64,000 nt of DNA from Cristatella mucedo (taxonomy: Eukaryota; Bryozoa; Phylactolaemata; Cristatellidae), in assembly GCA_009760855.2 (NCBI GenBank), contig WPIO01000028.1:1986001-2050000 (forward strand), in the 5' to 3' direction. Below the pieces are notes generated by a model. It had not been told where the DNA came from. It did no database searches and was given only the letters and a program-made list of their open reading frames with translations. Shown here piece after piece: positions 48,466 through 60,904 of the stretch. Position numbers and translations under genes: made by a program. Position 1 is the stretch's first letter. Each line of letters begins with the position of its first letter.

Positions 48466-49004
48466 GTTTCTCTCTGTCTCTCTCTCTCTCTCTCTTTCTT
48501 TCGACGCTCGCTTTCAAGCAGAACTCAGGTTTACTGTTACACCCAATACACATTTCTTAAGATTAGCAGGTTGATTCGACTATTGAGCAATCTAAGTTCC
48601 TGTAAAGTTAATCATGGAGCTTTAGGCGTGCTGAGATCATGGTTCAACAGCCAGTATAGTCAAAATATTCGTGATGCAGCGTCTCGTTAATTTATACATT
48701 GACTTGCTAGATGATCATCCTTGCCGTTAGATTGCTCACAGATAGCTAAGAAATAATATTTAATTGTGGCTACTGCATATATCCACTGGATTTGATTTCG
48801 TTGACCAGTTCTTTATGCTGCGATTTGGAAAAAGAAACATTTGCAGGCACATTAATTAAGCTAAAGGAAACCTACAGGATGACAGCACCTCAGATAGCCT
48901 TGTTTCCCTACTTACACTTTCTTTGACCAACTGCAAGATGCTAAGTAATTCAGGAGGAATGAAAACAAGACTACTCAGATTGCTGCCTCGGGAAATCATA
49001 TTTA
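48086..49004 (+). repeat. Array module R, copy 7, with (TA)n and (CT)n slot
   Basis: Landmark gaaatcctgaacatcaattc. The slot at 48,145-48,510. Then gattcgactattgagcaatc (48,573). Close to copy 3 (28,386). Confidence 0.82.
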
Positions 49005-50100
49005 TTAATAAGAATTGCAATATTAATTATACGTTTGACAAAGCACCCTTATATAACTCAATCTCTATCTAAGTGCTTTACTTTTCCTGCAAATGAAAGT
49101 GCGATTAAATGGTGATTAATATCATGCTTGATGAGCAACATGAATTATTTATTTAGGGATGACACGCACGGTGTCAGCATGCAAGTATGGTAAGTGGCAA
49201 CATGAACAGTGTCAGCACGAATAGGACATAAAAGACGAATAACAGGGACCTACTCAATGCTGACCTAAATAGGTGTGTTTTTAATTTCTTTTTTAATGAG
49301 GTTAAGTCGGAAGACGTTGTGAAGCATGTTGGGGCTGAGTTCCAGGCTTTGAGAGCAAAGGAACTAAAAGGTGAATCTCCATCCACCGGCTTTTCAGAAT
49401 CCAGCAGTCTACAAATACCTCGTACAAACATCCAATCCTTTGGACACCGTGCATTTAGTTCGTATGCTCCCAAAGCCTGGAACTCCCTTTCGACCTGCGT
49501 CAGAACCTCCCTGCACCTGACCACATTTCAAAAGAACTTAAAAACACACCTATTAAGGACAGCATGTAGTGGGTCCTTGTGATTCGTCCTTCACTTGCTT
49601 ACGCGTGCTGACATTGTGCATGCTGCCACTAACCACATTTGCATGCTGACCCTGTGCATTTCACCCCTAACCATGATATTCATTTTGTTTGTTTACCAAA
49701 CGTAATTTTACTCACCATTCAATTGCATTTCCCTTTATTGGAAATGTAAAGCGCCTAGAGAGAGACTGAGTTCTCTGAGGGTGCTTTATCAAGTGCATTA
49801 TTATTATTATCCATAGGATTTGAAGCTTATACGAGGTATTGATAAGCTGTTGCCTTCTTTTAAGCAGGTGGTACGATGTTTGGATATTTGGGCAGCAGAA
49901 ATGAGAAAAAGGTTGCAGACAAAGAATAAATTGACCTAAAAGTCGATCGAAGCTTGCCTGGTAGCCAGTGCGGGTCGGCGAGAAGTGGTGACATGTGGCA
50001 ACTGTGACGCTCACGACATGCAAGCCTTGCTGCATAGTTTTGCACCAGCTTTGAGCTCCTTATTGCACATTCTAGTCAGCCAGCAAGCAGTGACTTAAGG
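49005..50100 (-). mobile_element. LINE A 3' fragment, antisense, split by another LINE
   Basis: The 3' tail is at 49,005-49,035. The sequence runs to 49,382, is interrupted, and resumes at 49,811 with ccataggatttgaagcttat, continuing gagtctccaaaggatttgag-type order seen uninterrupted at 29,811. Its reverse coding includes SHMSPLLADPHWLPGK (near 49,975). Confidence 0.82.
49383..49810 (+). mobile_element. LINE A 3' fragment nested in an antisense LINE A
   Basis: Encodes GFSESSSLQIPRTNIQSFGH, then RAFSSYAPKAWNSLSTCVRT and FQKNLKTHLL, then the 3' UTR and (ATT)n tail. It is flanked by CCAT (49,379-49,382 and 49,811-49,814), a probable target-site duplication. Well preserved compared with its host. 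Confidence 0.88.
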
Positions 50101-51310
50101 CTAGCGAAAAACGGTTAAAGACTTTTGCAGGTATTCAACCTATTCAACCTTTTAACCACATGACTAGGTATTTTTAAAGCAATGCAGGCTTTTCTGGCAC
50201 TGACACTGCAATAAATTAAGGACACCATCTTCTAAGCTGAAGCTGTCAGCAACCATGCACAGGTACACAAATGCTGAAAGTCAGACTGCGAGGGAGGCTC
50301 AATACTTGTGTACTTCATCAATGATGGCAGCTTTGCATCCTACAGCCATTTTCTTCCTCCATCCTGCTTACTACCAATGCATCATCACCCGAAGGTGACT
50401 CACTCGGTAAAGTAAACATATCAACACATGTAACCATAAACCAGTACATGCACTACTAAAATATAGCCATTGACCTGCAATAAACCATGAACCGCCTACT
50501 TTGATCTCAACATCACAGCTCACAGCAGTCACAGACTCAAGATCTAAACAACATGACATCCACTAAATGAAAACTACAGTTAAGAAAAGTAGGGTCACAG
50601 TCCAGAAACCATCAAGATCAAAATTACTACAAGGTCTGGCTAGGTGATGAAGCCGGTGCGAAGGCGAGATCCTTGAAAAAAATTGTGCTCCTATTTGACA
50701 GTAATGAATAATAGCAGGCCTACCTGGGCGGGACACAACGACCTGACCAATCCTAAGAGGCCTCGATTAACCTGCAGTGCGAGGAGATGACATAACATCG
50801 CTACCAATAACCATGTTCCGTTCATCTTCGATGTGCTTTATCATTACACATGTCGGTTCCGTTGGGCTCCCCTTTTCTTATTCCACGACTCACTAGTTTT
50901 AGAAATAGAGCTACCATCAGGGATGCATTTAAACTACAATAATACAGTTTTATAGGTAGCTTATATAGTAATAAGCATGCAGGTTTCTAGCCCCAAGCAT
51001 AGACAACACCGTAGCCGGAGTCTTGTACCTAGCAGCCCGAAGCAATAAGCACACGGTTGTCCACAGGCACGTAATTTCTCATGACCTATGGTGAAAATAC
51101 CAGCAGATCAGCTTGATGCAGGACTAAGGTGTATCGATTTCTGCATAGAATTTTCCCTGCAACTTTGGCTTTCTGGAGAGAATTCTGTAACTGACAAGAA
51201 ACACTTGGAGCGCTTGGTACCTGCAAGCCAAAACTGACGTTGGTTGAAGCACAGAAGATGAGCTCTAGCCTGCAGAAGAAGCTGCCTCGACCGCCGTGGC
51301 CCATAACTAT
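50101..51310 (+). repeat. End of R and array module T, copy 3
   Basis: gactaggtatttttaaagca (50,162), then ggacacaacgacctgaccaa (50,730) and agcccgaagcaataagcaca, collinear with 30,110-31,260. Confidence 0.75.
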
Positions 51311-51610
51311 TCAGCCGTAACTTTGTCGGATTGGCAGAGGTATATTGACCTGGGTACTCACGAAACTCAGCCAAACATCAATGGTCTGCATCTTCAAAAT
51401 AGACGTGGTGTCCAGAGAGTCACTGGTGCCCTCAGGTCAAGATGATATTGCCCAGTGTGCTGGCAGTGCAGAGGATTTTGCCAAGACAGAACACCTTTTA
51501 AGGTCTCTACACGCCGAAGCCAATAAAGTTCCCTTGGCTTCTAACCAGTCTTTTATTCTGCGACCTCCGATAAAGGAAGTGACTATATTGCCAAGCCGGA
51601 GGCTGGCAAG
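51311..51610 (+). other. Heptad-gene 3' tail remnant I
   Basis: Matches 31,940-32,219 closely: tagacgtggtgtccagagag, aaggtctctacacgccg, AATAAA (51,522), accagtcttttattctg. No gene body. Confidence 0.65.
51522..51527 (+). terminator. Poly(A) signal AATAAA, tail I
   Basis: Conserved hexamer. Confidence 0.6.
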
Positions 51611-51861
51611 GAGCAGGCCACTTTCGAAAGATTCTAGCGTGAGCATGGGTGTGTTCACAGGTTACGTGAGGCCCTACTCAATTCTAAATAATGAGTCCTG
51701 ACGAAGCTGCATCCCCATCGTCAGTATACTGTCGCTTGTGCTTGCCTGGCGGGCGCCAGCTGATTTCCATGTCATTTTCTATGGAGGCACCGATTCGGAG
51801 CCTTGGTTTTTGCAACAGGTAGTTATCCGGCATGCCCGATTACTTGAGCAAAGTACAATGT
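51611..51861 (+). other. 5' flank stub of a lost heptad gene
   Basis: Matches the flank of copy F (atggaggcaccgattcggag vs atggagacatcgattcggag) up to 51,857, where LINE A sequence begins. The gene body is not present on the other side of the LINE. Confidence 0.55.
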
Positions 51862-53275
51862 ATAACAAACTAATAATATTATTAATAATAATAATATTAA
51901 AGCACTTGATAAAACTCCCTCATTGGACTGAATTTCTTTCTAGGTGCTTCACACTGGCAGCAGACGGAAGCTCGATTGAATGGTGAGTAAAATCATGCCT
52001 GATAAACATCATGAACAACGTGGTTAGGATTGACATGCACAGGGTCAGCACGCAAATGTGGTTAGTGGCAGCATGCACAGTGCCAGCACACATAGTAATA
52101 TCTAGTATTATCAGGACGAATCGCAGATACCCAATAAATGCTGTCCTAAATAGGTATGTTTTAATTATTTCTTATAAATGTGGTCAAGTCTGGGGATGCT
52201 CTGACGCAAGTCGGGATGGAGTTCCTGGATTTAGGAGCATACGGACTAAATGCACGGACTCCAAAGGATTTAAGGTTTGTACGAGGCATTGATATACTGT
52301 TGGATTCCAAAAATTGGATGGTACGATGCTGGGCCTGGTGGAGGAGTAGATCTGAGAGATAGGCTTGAGTGAAAGAATAAAGTGACCTAAAAGTGAGCGA
52401 CAAAACCTTGAAGTCGATCTGTTGCTTGACTGGTAGCCAGTACAGGTCGGCGAGAAGTGGATTAATGTGGCAACTGCGAAGCTCACGACAGACAAGCCAA
52501 GCTGCGGAGTTTTGAACCAGCTTTAATCGCCTGATTGTACATGCCGACAGGCCACCAAGCAGTAAAATGCAGAAGTCAAGACCGGATGTCGCGAATGCAT
52601 GGACCTACTTACATGCGGTATCGTTACGTAAACAAGCCCGAATTTTAGCAATGTTATTTAGCATAAAGTAGGCAGACTTGATTGTGGAGATGATGTAGTT
52701 GTCAAACAAGAGGTCACTTTGGAACATGACAACTAGATTTCGAGCTGATTCAACAATAGACATGTTGGCAGAGCCAATTTTAAGTGTCAGCCTTTCCAAT
52801 TTGTGAATCACACTGGGTTTGCCCATAACTAGTAAGTTAGTTTTATCATTTTAACAGTTAATTTTTAGAAAATTTGCTGCCTTCCATATGCCGATGTCAT
52901 CAATACATGCAGCAAGTGAGTTGAAAGAATTTGAGGTGCTCGAAGGCTGGGATGGATCAATGCAAAGGTACAACTGAGTGACATCCGCATAGAAGTGGAA
53001 GCCTAGATTGTGCTTGGCAATAAAATCAGCAGAGGGAGAGCATAAACCGTGAAAAGAACCAGATCTAGCATGGAGCCGTGAGGTACCCTATATTTCAGAG
53101 GTACCTCAGATGATCTTCGTCCATTCACGTCAATTCTCTGGAGTCTCCCACTGAGATAGGACCTGAACAATTGCAGAGTAGTGCCAGTGATGCCCATGCG
53201 ATATGAGAGGCGTCCTAGAAGAACTTTGTGATTAATCGTATCAAAAGCTGCCGAAAAATCGAGCAAAGTAAGCGG
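51862..53275 (-). mobile_element. LINE A, antisense, RT core to 3' tail, about 1.4 kb
   Basis: In reverse: LDFSAAFDTINHKVLLGRLS (motif A, 53,266-53,003), RLQRIDVNGRRSSEVPLKYR, the motif B region VPHGSMLDLVLF (Gln to His), then the catalytic box Y-A-D-V (52,980-52,991; second Asp to Val). After frameshifts it continues to KPSVIHKLERLTLKIGSANM, the HFSPTCTGYQSSNRS frame, YLSDLLLHQAQHRTIQFLES, then the 3' UTR and tail at 51,862-51,900. It is 5'-truncated at about 53,275. Confidence 0.88.
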
Positions 53276-54344
53276 GATAAAATAAACAAACCAGCTTCAA
53301 TGCACACTCAAATTAGAAGGCAGCAGCTGAAAGGAGATAATTTGGAAGAATATAAGTGCATCGCTTTGTTCATGCCTTGATTCACTGCATTATCCATTAG
53401 GTCGTGCCTCGGCTTCTGGAGAGAGGCACGGACATAGCACCAAGTAAAAGTATGACCGGATCTGCGTGGTGTGACCTGACTAGCAATCGCGGTTGTCGAC
53501 TTGACCACAAAGCTGAAAATATGCACTCAGCACCATGCATGACTGAAACAGAGTATTTTATTTGACGATGCTACCTTAGGCTAGTGACAATCATGGAAGA
53601 CTCTGGAATAGCTTTTCGATGTGGGCCCCCAATGTGCTTGGTGCTGGCATCGCTGTGAAGCTGACCATACTGGTGTGCGATTCTGCAGGTCTTTCAGATT
53701 GAGCACAATATTTGTGAATGGAAGATAGAAAGCTAGTTTGCGACTATACAATATATAATATAGTAATTACAATCACCTGAGTATTGGTGATGCCACACTA
53801 ATAATTCTTCTATTCAAATAGGTGTTTTTGTTTGGTTTTAATTGACAGGCACACAGTCCAATAGCTATAAGCTACTTCATCCAGTCATAATTGATGCAAT
53901 ATATGATACGTCCCAACAGTTACAATAACTCTTTTCTCGATGAAATTGTATTCTTATTACTAAGGAAAAAATATCTCGTCGTAATTTATAATGGCGATAG
54001 CTCACTTGTGATTTTCCAGCCCAACTATGAATCAGCAGTAAATTTCAATTCAGGAAAGTATAGACTAAGCTTACTGATCGAATCTCTTATGGCTCTTCCT
54101 AATGTACTGCATATATCCTTCCTAATACAGTTACTTATAGGGTGTCAGTAAGTTCATTCAAACGAGTAAACTGAAGTAAAACGTAACTTATTTAAAGATT
54201 TGTCCTGTAAAGATGAAGCTTAGGCGGCATGCATTTCCTAGTTAGACTAGAAGTTATATATTTCCCAGAGCCAGTGACTTGAATAGCGATCAATTTTCAA
54301 AATTTAACCGCTAAAGATTGATTTATAATCAGGAGAGAACTGCG
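53276..54344 (+). repeat. Array module Q, full copy
   Basis: attagaaggcagcagctgaa (end of P, 53,310), ttcttttgattctg-like spacer, aatagcttttcgatgtgggc, acaggcacacagtccaatag, aatttataatggcgatagct, then gtgtcagtaagttcattcaa. A frame at 53,891-54,151 is chance. Confidence 0.75.
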
Positions 54345-55489
<1,145 letters not shown>

Positions 55490-56110
55490 GCGTGACTCGA
55501 GCAGAGTATTTTAATTGATGATGCTTCGTAAAGCTAGCGAAAATCTCGGAATACTGGAAATCACTTTGTGAAGTTATCACACCGGGTACTACCGATCTCA
55601 GGGTGAAGCTGCCGTCTTGATGTGTGGTTTTCAGTTCTTTAGCGTTAAACAGAACTTGTGTAAAGACAAATTCGAAAGCTAGTTTAAGACATTGAATTTC
55701 TGAACACGGTAATTACATTACCTGAGTAATAGTGATGCTACGCCAAAAAACTTCCCTTTTAAATCAGTTTATTTTAGTCGGTGTTGATTGATAGGCAAAG
55801 GGTTCAACAGCTAGAAGCTAACTCATCCAGTATTTAGTGATGGCAATATATGATACGGCCTACAATTACTTTCGATGTTGTCACGATCAAATTCATTTGT
55901 CATATTCAACAACCAATATCTCGTTGGCGGAAAAAATGTTGACAGCTCCATTGCAATTTGCCAGCCCCTTTATGAATAAGCAATCACTTAAGGAAAGTAT
56001 ACCATGCGTTTATCGTCATGCCGGTGCCCAATTGTTGTGGTTTGCCCTGATGTAGTAAATCAACGCTTTTGAAAGCATTTTGTGCGCGAAAAAGTTAACT
56101 AAAACGAGTA
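55490..56110 (+). repeat. Array module Q, copy after short unit
   Basis: aaatcactttgtgaagttat, aatttctgaacacggtaatt, ataggcaaagggttcaacag, ttgcaatttgccagcccctt. As at 47,451, gene and P are missing between R and Q. Confidence 0.7.
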
Positions 56111-57300
56111 AACTATAGTCCAACAGTAAACGAGTCCAACCGAGCTCTCCTACGACCGCAGTGTATTTAGTGCATGCAGTGCTTGGAGAAGTGACGCGGA
56201 GCTGGGTTGACTTCAGGAAAGCGACCGGAAGTGCGTGCCAGCTGTCAACTTTCGTCGCTGAGCTCGCTGCTGCCTCGCTACGCCTTCGCTTACGCTTAAT
56301 CACTCAACGTCGCACATAATATCTTATATTATCGCATACATTATATTGTATATTATATATTTCGCGATATTGAAAGAAGTGAACAGGCCGTGAGCTGCAC
56401 AAAGTCTATAACATGCCACTATAACCACGAGTCGTATTTGAATAAAACGATCAATGGATGCCGACAGGTGTGTACGTTTCGACATGTAAATGTGTGAATG
56501 CCTATCTTATGCCACCGTACGGAACGGAACTCACTAACGTTGTGCTAGCCAGCACAGGTGCACCACAATGTTGCCTGCTCAATTTGCATACGTTATAAGG
56601 ATTCTAAATATTGTGATTTTGTACCACGTATAACTTGTTTATGCTTTCTTTAGAGATGTAATGCAATAGATGTGACTGCTGTAAACCACAATACCGAAGG
56701 CTAAGTCAGATTGGGAGTGTACCAGCACGGTTTAAGTGCACCCGCAGCGATGCAACCATGCCTTGGAAGGCCATCATCTTAATCGTCTCCATGCTACGTT
56801 GAGTTGATGGCATGTTCATGTAGCAAAAAACTTAGAGAATATGCATTTTTTAATTACACATATCTGCATGCCGTAAAGTCGCTCGCTATAGACAAGAGAA
56901 CCTACCAAAAAAATGTTCGCCTCGATGAAGTACAGTCTTACTATGTTTTTTGGCTCACGGTTGATTTCCAGTACTATAAAGCAATCGAGACTAACATTGC
57001 AAAGCCAGCTGATGTGAATTTTTAGGCTCTGTCCGAGTAACTTATAGCATGCATGCTTCGCTTTAAACTAACTCTAATCAACCATTGAATAATCCAGCGG
57101 CAAAAGCAGCCGCTGACAGCAATGAAAAGCCGCATCCTACAAACAAATGCTTACGCGAATCAGCTGCGTCGTAGAGTGCCGGTCTATAACGCTAGGTAAA
57201 AATCTGTGCTGCATCGTCTGGCTCGCTTTTGTCTAGCGATTGGCAGTAAGCTGAAAAGTACGCATCCGTACGTTATACAGCGTGTTCACGATCAATTTCA
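56111..57300 (+). repeat. Array module S, copy 2
   Basis: tgcatgcagtgcttggagaa, aaagcgaccggaagtgcgtg (56,218, SINE-free site), acgtttcgacatgtaaatgt, ctgcatgccgtaaagtcgct. The 73-codon frame at 56,804-57,025 is homologous DNA to 14,480-14,686. Confidence 0.68.
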
Positions 57301-58080
57301 AAGGAATACGAATCCCCAGCATTTTTTAACTTCCCGGTTTGACGTTAAAGTAGAAACACTTGAGCTGATAAAGCTAAGGTGAAATAATTTTTGAAAGGGC
57401 AACCGAGCTGAGACAGATTGCACTTAATTGCAGGGCTCAAGATGGCATCCCGTGTTAAGATAATATTGAGAAAATCTGTTGGACTTAAAGAACGTGCCCG
57501 TGGTGCGGCTACAGTAAAGCTCATTTCAAGAATTTTGCTTTGGATTTTCGACCAAGTTCTATCAGAGAAAAGTGTGGTCTTTTTTGTCCTTAGGCGAGCG
57601 GCATTGGAGACCACCTCCTTCTATATGTAACGGAGATGCCGCGGCGGCTCTTTTTCCAATCGTGTTAGTAAGTTGAAATTTTCCAAAGCTCCAAAACAGC
57701 TGAATATCAAAAGCCCGATTCCGGTTGTTAAATTGACGATGAAAACAAACGGTCAGGCATTGCTGCAGTTTGATACTACGTGATGACTTGGGCGTTTGCG
57801 GTCAACGACAGTTACTTTGCTTGAGCCTATACTGCAAGAACGCACGGAGATTATTCATTGCTTGCCGTCGGTAGTGCAATACTGATACTCAGTCTAGGGT
57901 GCTGCCGCAGAGTTCACCAGATAAGTGGCCTGTACTTGACATATTCGCGCAGCTTTGTTGACGAGAAATACATTTTTGCAGCCGATTTGAGATGCAACTT
58001 GAAGACAGTGAGCCGTTGCTGTTTTTACGGGGTCATCCGGGGTTTACCCTGCATGCTACCGCACAGCTAAAGAGTGACGT
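57301..58080. other. Unassigned sequence
   Basis: No array landmark or transposon motif seen. Overlapping frames of 70 (+, 57,418-57,630) and 89 codons (-, 57,614-57,345) occupy the same bases; neither has a motif I know. Confidence 0.35.
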
Positions 58081-58090
58081 CGTCGCAGCA

Positions 58091-58092
<2 letters not shown>

Positions 58093-58138
<46 letters not shown>

Positions 58139-58155
58139 CTCTCTCTCTCTTTATC
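58093..58155. repeat. (CT)n microsatellite
   Basis: Directly precedes the flank of gene J, as (CT)n does for gene D. Confidence 0.95.
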
Positions 58156-58472
58156 TATCCACGTGCGTCTTCGACCAACACTTTCATTACACTTTAAATA
58201 TTGATTTCTGGTGGCTCAGTTGGTCAGAATACTGTGGCTGGCATAGTCATGGTAGGATCAAGCATCTGAGCAAGTCATATTCTTCAAAACTAGTTCTATC
58301 GATTTGCCGCCATGCTGGTGCAGCAAGAAGTAAAAAATTTGTTCAAATCTGACAACAATTAACCGTACATAGAACTACCCTAGTGAAGTAGGAAAGCGTG
58401 AGGAAGGAAATGCTAATTGAACTAATAGAGACCTCCTTTCACTTGCCTCTTTGCAGGACTTGAAAAGATGCT
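58156..58472 (+). promoter_or_regulatory. 5' flank and leader of heptad gene J
   Basis: Collinear with the flank of D. Acceptor-like cttgcctctttgcag ending at 58,456, then gacttgaaaagatgc. Confidence 0.6.
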
Positions 58473-59288
58473 TTGACTGTGTGGCTGTCTGACGGACGAA
58501 AAATCGAGATGGCTCAAGACAAGCAGAAGCTAGCAAAAGAAACGGTGAAGCTGGCTGCAGAACATGTGGAGATGCTTGGATATTTGATTAAGGTGGCTAA
58601 AGAAAGGCAAAAGATCGCTCAACGAATGCTGAAACTGGATGACGAAAAGCACAAGCAAGCTGAAGAAAATCTGAGGCAGCCTTACACAACGTCGATGCTA
58701 GGTGAACAAATGCAGAACCTGGCTAAGGAAAAACGGGCATTGACTGAAGGAAAGAAGAAATCAGCTACAGAAATTCTGGCTGAAGAAAAGCAGAAACTAG
58801 CTAAAGAAATGCTGAAGCTGGCCGAAAAAATGTAGAAGCTGGCTAATTGCACGCAGAATTTGGCTAACAAACTCCATAATTCAACCAAAGAAATGCTGAT
58901 GCTGGCTGAGGAAAATCAGAAGTTGCTCAAAAAAGACCGGATTCTGTTTAAAGAAAAGCAGAGACTGTATGCGCAAATTGTGGAGCCGGCTGAACGGCTG
59001 TGGAAGATGAATGACGACGTTTAGAAGCTGGCTCAAAGAAATCTGCAGGCAAATGAGGAAATGTTAATTCCGGCTGAAGAAGAGCAGAAGTCAGCTGAAG
59101 AACTGTTGAATCTGCGTGAAAGAAAGCTGTAGCTGGCTGAAGAGTTTCTGAAGCTGGTTGAAGAACAGCAGAAGTGTGTTCCCAAACAGCACAAGATAGG
59201 TATAGACATTTCTACATTGGCTGAAGAACTTCACAAGCTGTCTAACGAAATACTGAAGCTGGTCAACGAATCGCAGGAGCTGCCTTAA
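58473..59288 (+). pseudogene. Heptad-repeat coiled-coil gene, copy J (three in-frame TAG)
   Basis: One reading frame of 816 bases with no frameshift. Its first segment (121 codons, to TAG 58,833-58,835) reads as heptads (KQKLAKETVKLAAEHVEMLG). The frame then continues as perfect heptads (KLANCTQ, NLANKLH, MLAEENQ, KLLKKDR) to TAG at 59,022-59,024, on to TAG at 59,130-59,132, then to TAA at 59,286-59,288. About 37 heptads in all, making it the longest copy. The stops stand where Q (CAG) or K (AAG) is expected, one base away. If all were read through it would be 271 residues. It could equally be a short 120-residue protein with an untranslated remainder. It starts at ATG 58,473, or at 58,509 in the GATGGCTCAA context shared with D. 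Confidence 0.7.
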
Positions 59289-59439
59289 CGAAAGCAGAGG
59301 TCGTCCTAAAAAACGGCTGACGTAGGCTAACGATGGCTAAAAAACTCTGGAATTCGATAAATCTGCCTTCAGTACCTTGAAATCCAACCCTGCGACGACT
59401 GCTTTTGGATGTGCAACTACCGTATTATTTCGTTGAGCA
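59289..59439 (+). other. Truncated 3' tail of heptad gene J
   Basis: cagaggtcgtcctaaaaaac and the gaaatccaaccctgcgacga segment begin the tail, but the GGTCTC-AATAAA part is missing; module S starts instead. Confidence 0.5.
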
Positions 59440-60904
59440 GAAATAGAGTAAGCTTTTTGGAATACTACCATTGATTACAGGAGTCCTACCGAATTCGCCA
59501 ATCACCCTAGTGATCACTGCAATGCTATTATTTAAAATGTAAAATAAAATAAAATAGTCTAATGCCAGTATCACTGTATGCAGTGCTAGGTTAAGTGATG
59601 CGGAGCTGCTATCACTTCAAGAAAGCGATTCGGAGTATCCGCCGTAAACTTCGTTGCAGAACTCACAGCTGCCTCGCTCTAATTTTGCTGCTGCTTAATC
59701 TCTCGACATCGTATTTTGCAAGATCTCTAAAATATTGAAGAGGCCGTGAACTGCAAAACGGCTGAGACTTGTTTTTGTAACCCGGAGACTTAAGTAAATT
59801 AAACAATCGATGGTTGACAGCTCGTTTTGACCTCTATTTTTCGGAATGGGTGTGCCATCCTTTCGGACGGTAAAGTCACTAACGATTTGCTAGCCCGCAC
59901 AGATCGGTCGTAAGATTGTCTGCCGAGTGTGCGTAAGTTAGTGAGATTGCAAATAGCGTGTTAATTTGGCAAGTAATAAAGAAATAAAGTGCACCATTTT
60001 GTTACGTTGAAGGTGCGACTGCATTGAATCACGGCGCCAAAGGCTGAGTTAAACTATGAGTATACCTGCAGGGTTATGGGAGCACCTGCAGCAATCCCGC
60101 CGAGCATTGGCAGGCCACCGTAGTCTGTTCGCATTACGTTAACATGGATAGAAACATATAGGGAGGACGACTTGCACATAATAATTACGCATGACTTCTC
60201 GCCATAAAGTCCCTTGCTACAGATGTTAGTACCAAAAGAACAAGTTTTCGCCTCTAATAATGAATAAATAAATACTCGCTGATTAAACAGGCGACATTTG
60301 TATAGCGACATAAGAGCCTTTACGGCAATCATCACTGCTTACAGTGGCGATAAAGGATTACCCACCACAGGATTCGAACCCACGACCTCGAGACCAAGGT
60401 CGTGAAAAGCAACCGCCATACCTACTAAGGCGTTACGACTCACCTCTAGTGAGTACGATCTTACAATATTCATTGTCTCAAGGATGATTGTGAAGTATTA
60501 CAAAGCTATCTGGACAAACTTTCCTGAGCTGGCGAACGAGAACATGTCATGCTTCGTGCGAGTTACCTTTATCATTGGAGCTTCTTTTAAACTTGTGCTA
60601 GTCATGCTTGGAACAAATCAGCGGCAAAATCAGCCGCTCATAGCAATAGAAACCCGCAGCCTAAGACCGAGTGTCTATGCTGATTCGCAAGATGGCTAAT
60701 CAATGCTATGATAGCTAACCCTAATATAAGCGGGGTCCAGAAATTTAAAGGGCAAACTAATTTCATTGAGGAAAAATGGTAACTTAATATGGGGATATGT
60801 CAAATATTGACGTCGATGTTAAGCGGAAAAAGTAGCTCATAGCTTTGGGACTGCATGCTGGTCTATCAGCACCAAAAGAGAAAAGAACCGACCTACAAGG
60901 AATA
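59440..60904 (+). repeat. Array module S, copy 3
   Basis: gagcagaaatagagtaagct (59,441), cgttttgacctctatttttc (59,824), acttctcgccataaagtccc; interrupted by a SINE at 60,258-60,438; gtacgatcttacaatattca resumes. Ends at the LINE. Confidence 0.7.
60258..60438 (-). mobile_element. tRNA-derived SINE, copy 3
   Basis: In reverse: A-box-like sequence near 60,425, B box (complement of GGATTCGAACC, 60,370-60,380), body, and ATAAATAAATA tail. Imperfect flanks cgcctctaataatga and cacctctagtgagt suggest a decayed target duplication; the sister site at 56,918 is empty. Confidence 0.87.

Noticed and set aside
57345-57630. Overlapping 70- and 89-codon frames on opposite strands
   Set aside because: No motif, no paralogue in the window; at most one could be real, and nothing favours either.
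58833-59132. Reassigned TAG codon (a variant genetic code)
   Set aside because: The LINE and LRR frames and other heptad copies are not helped by reading TAG as Gln, and decay explains the stops more simply.
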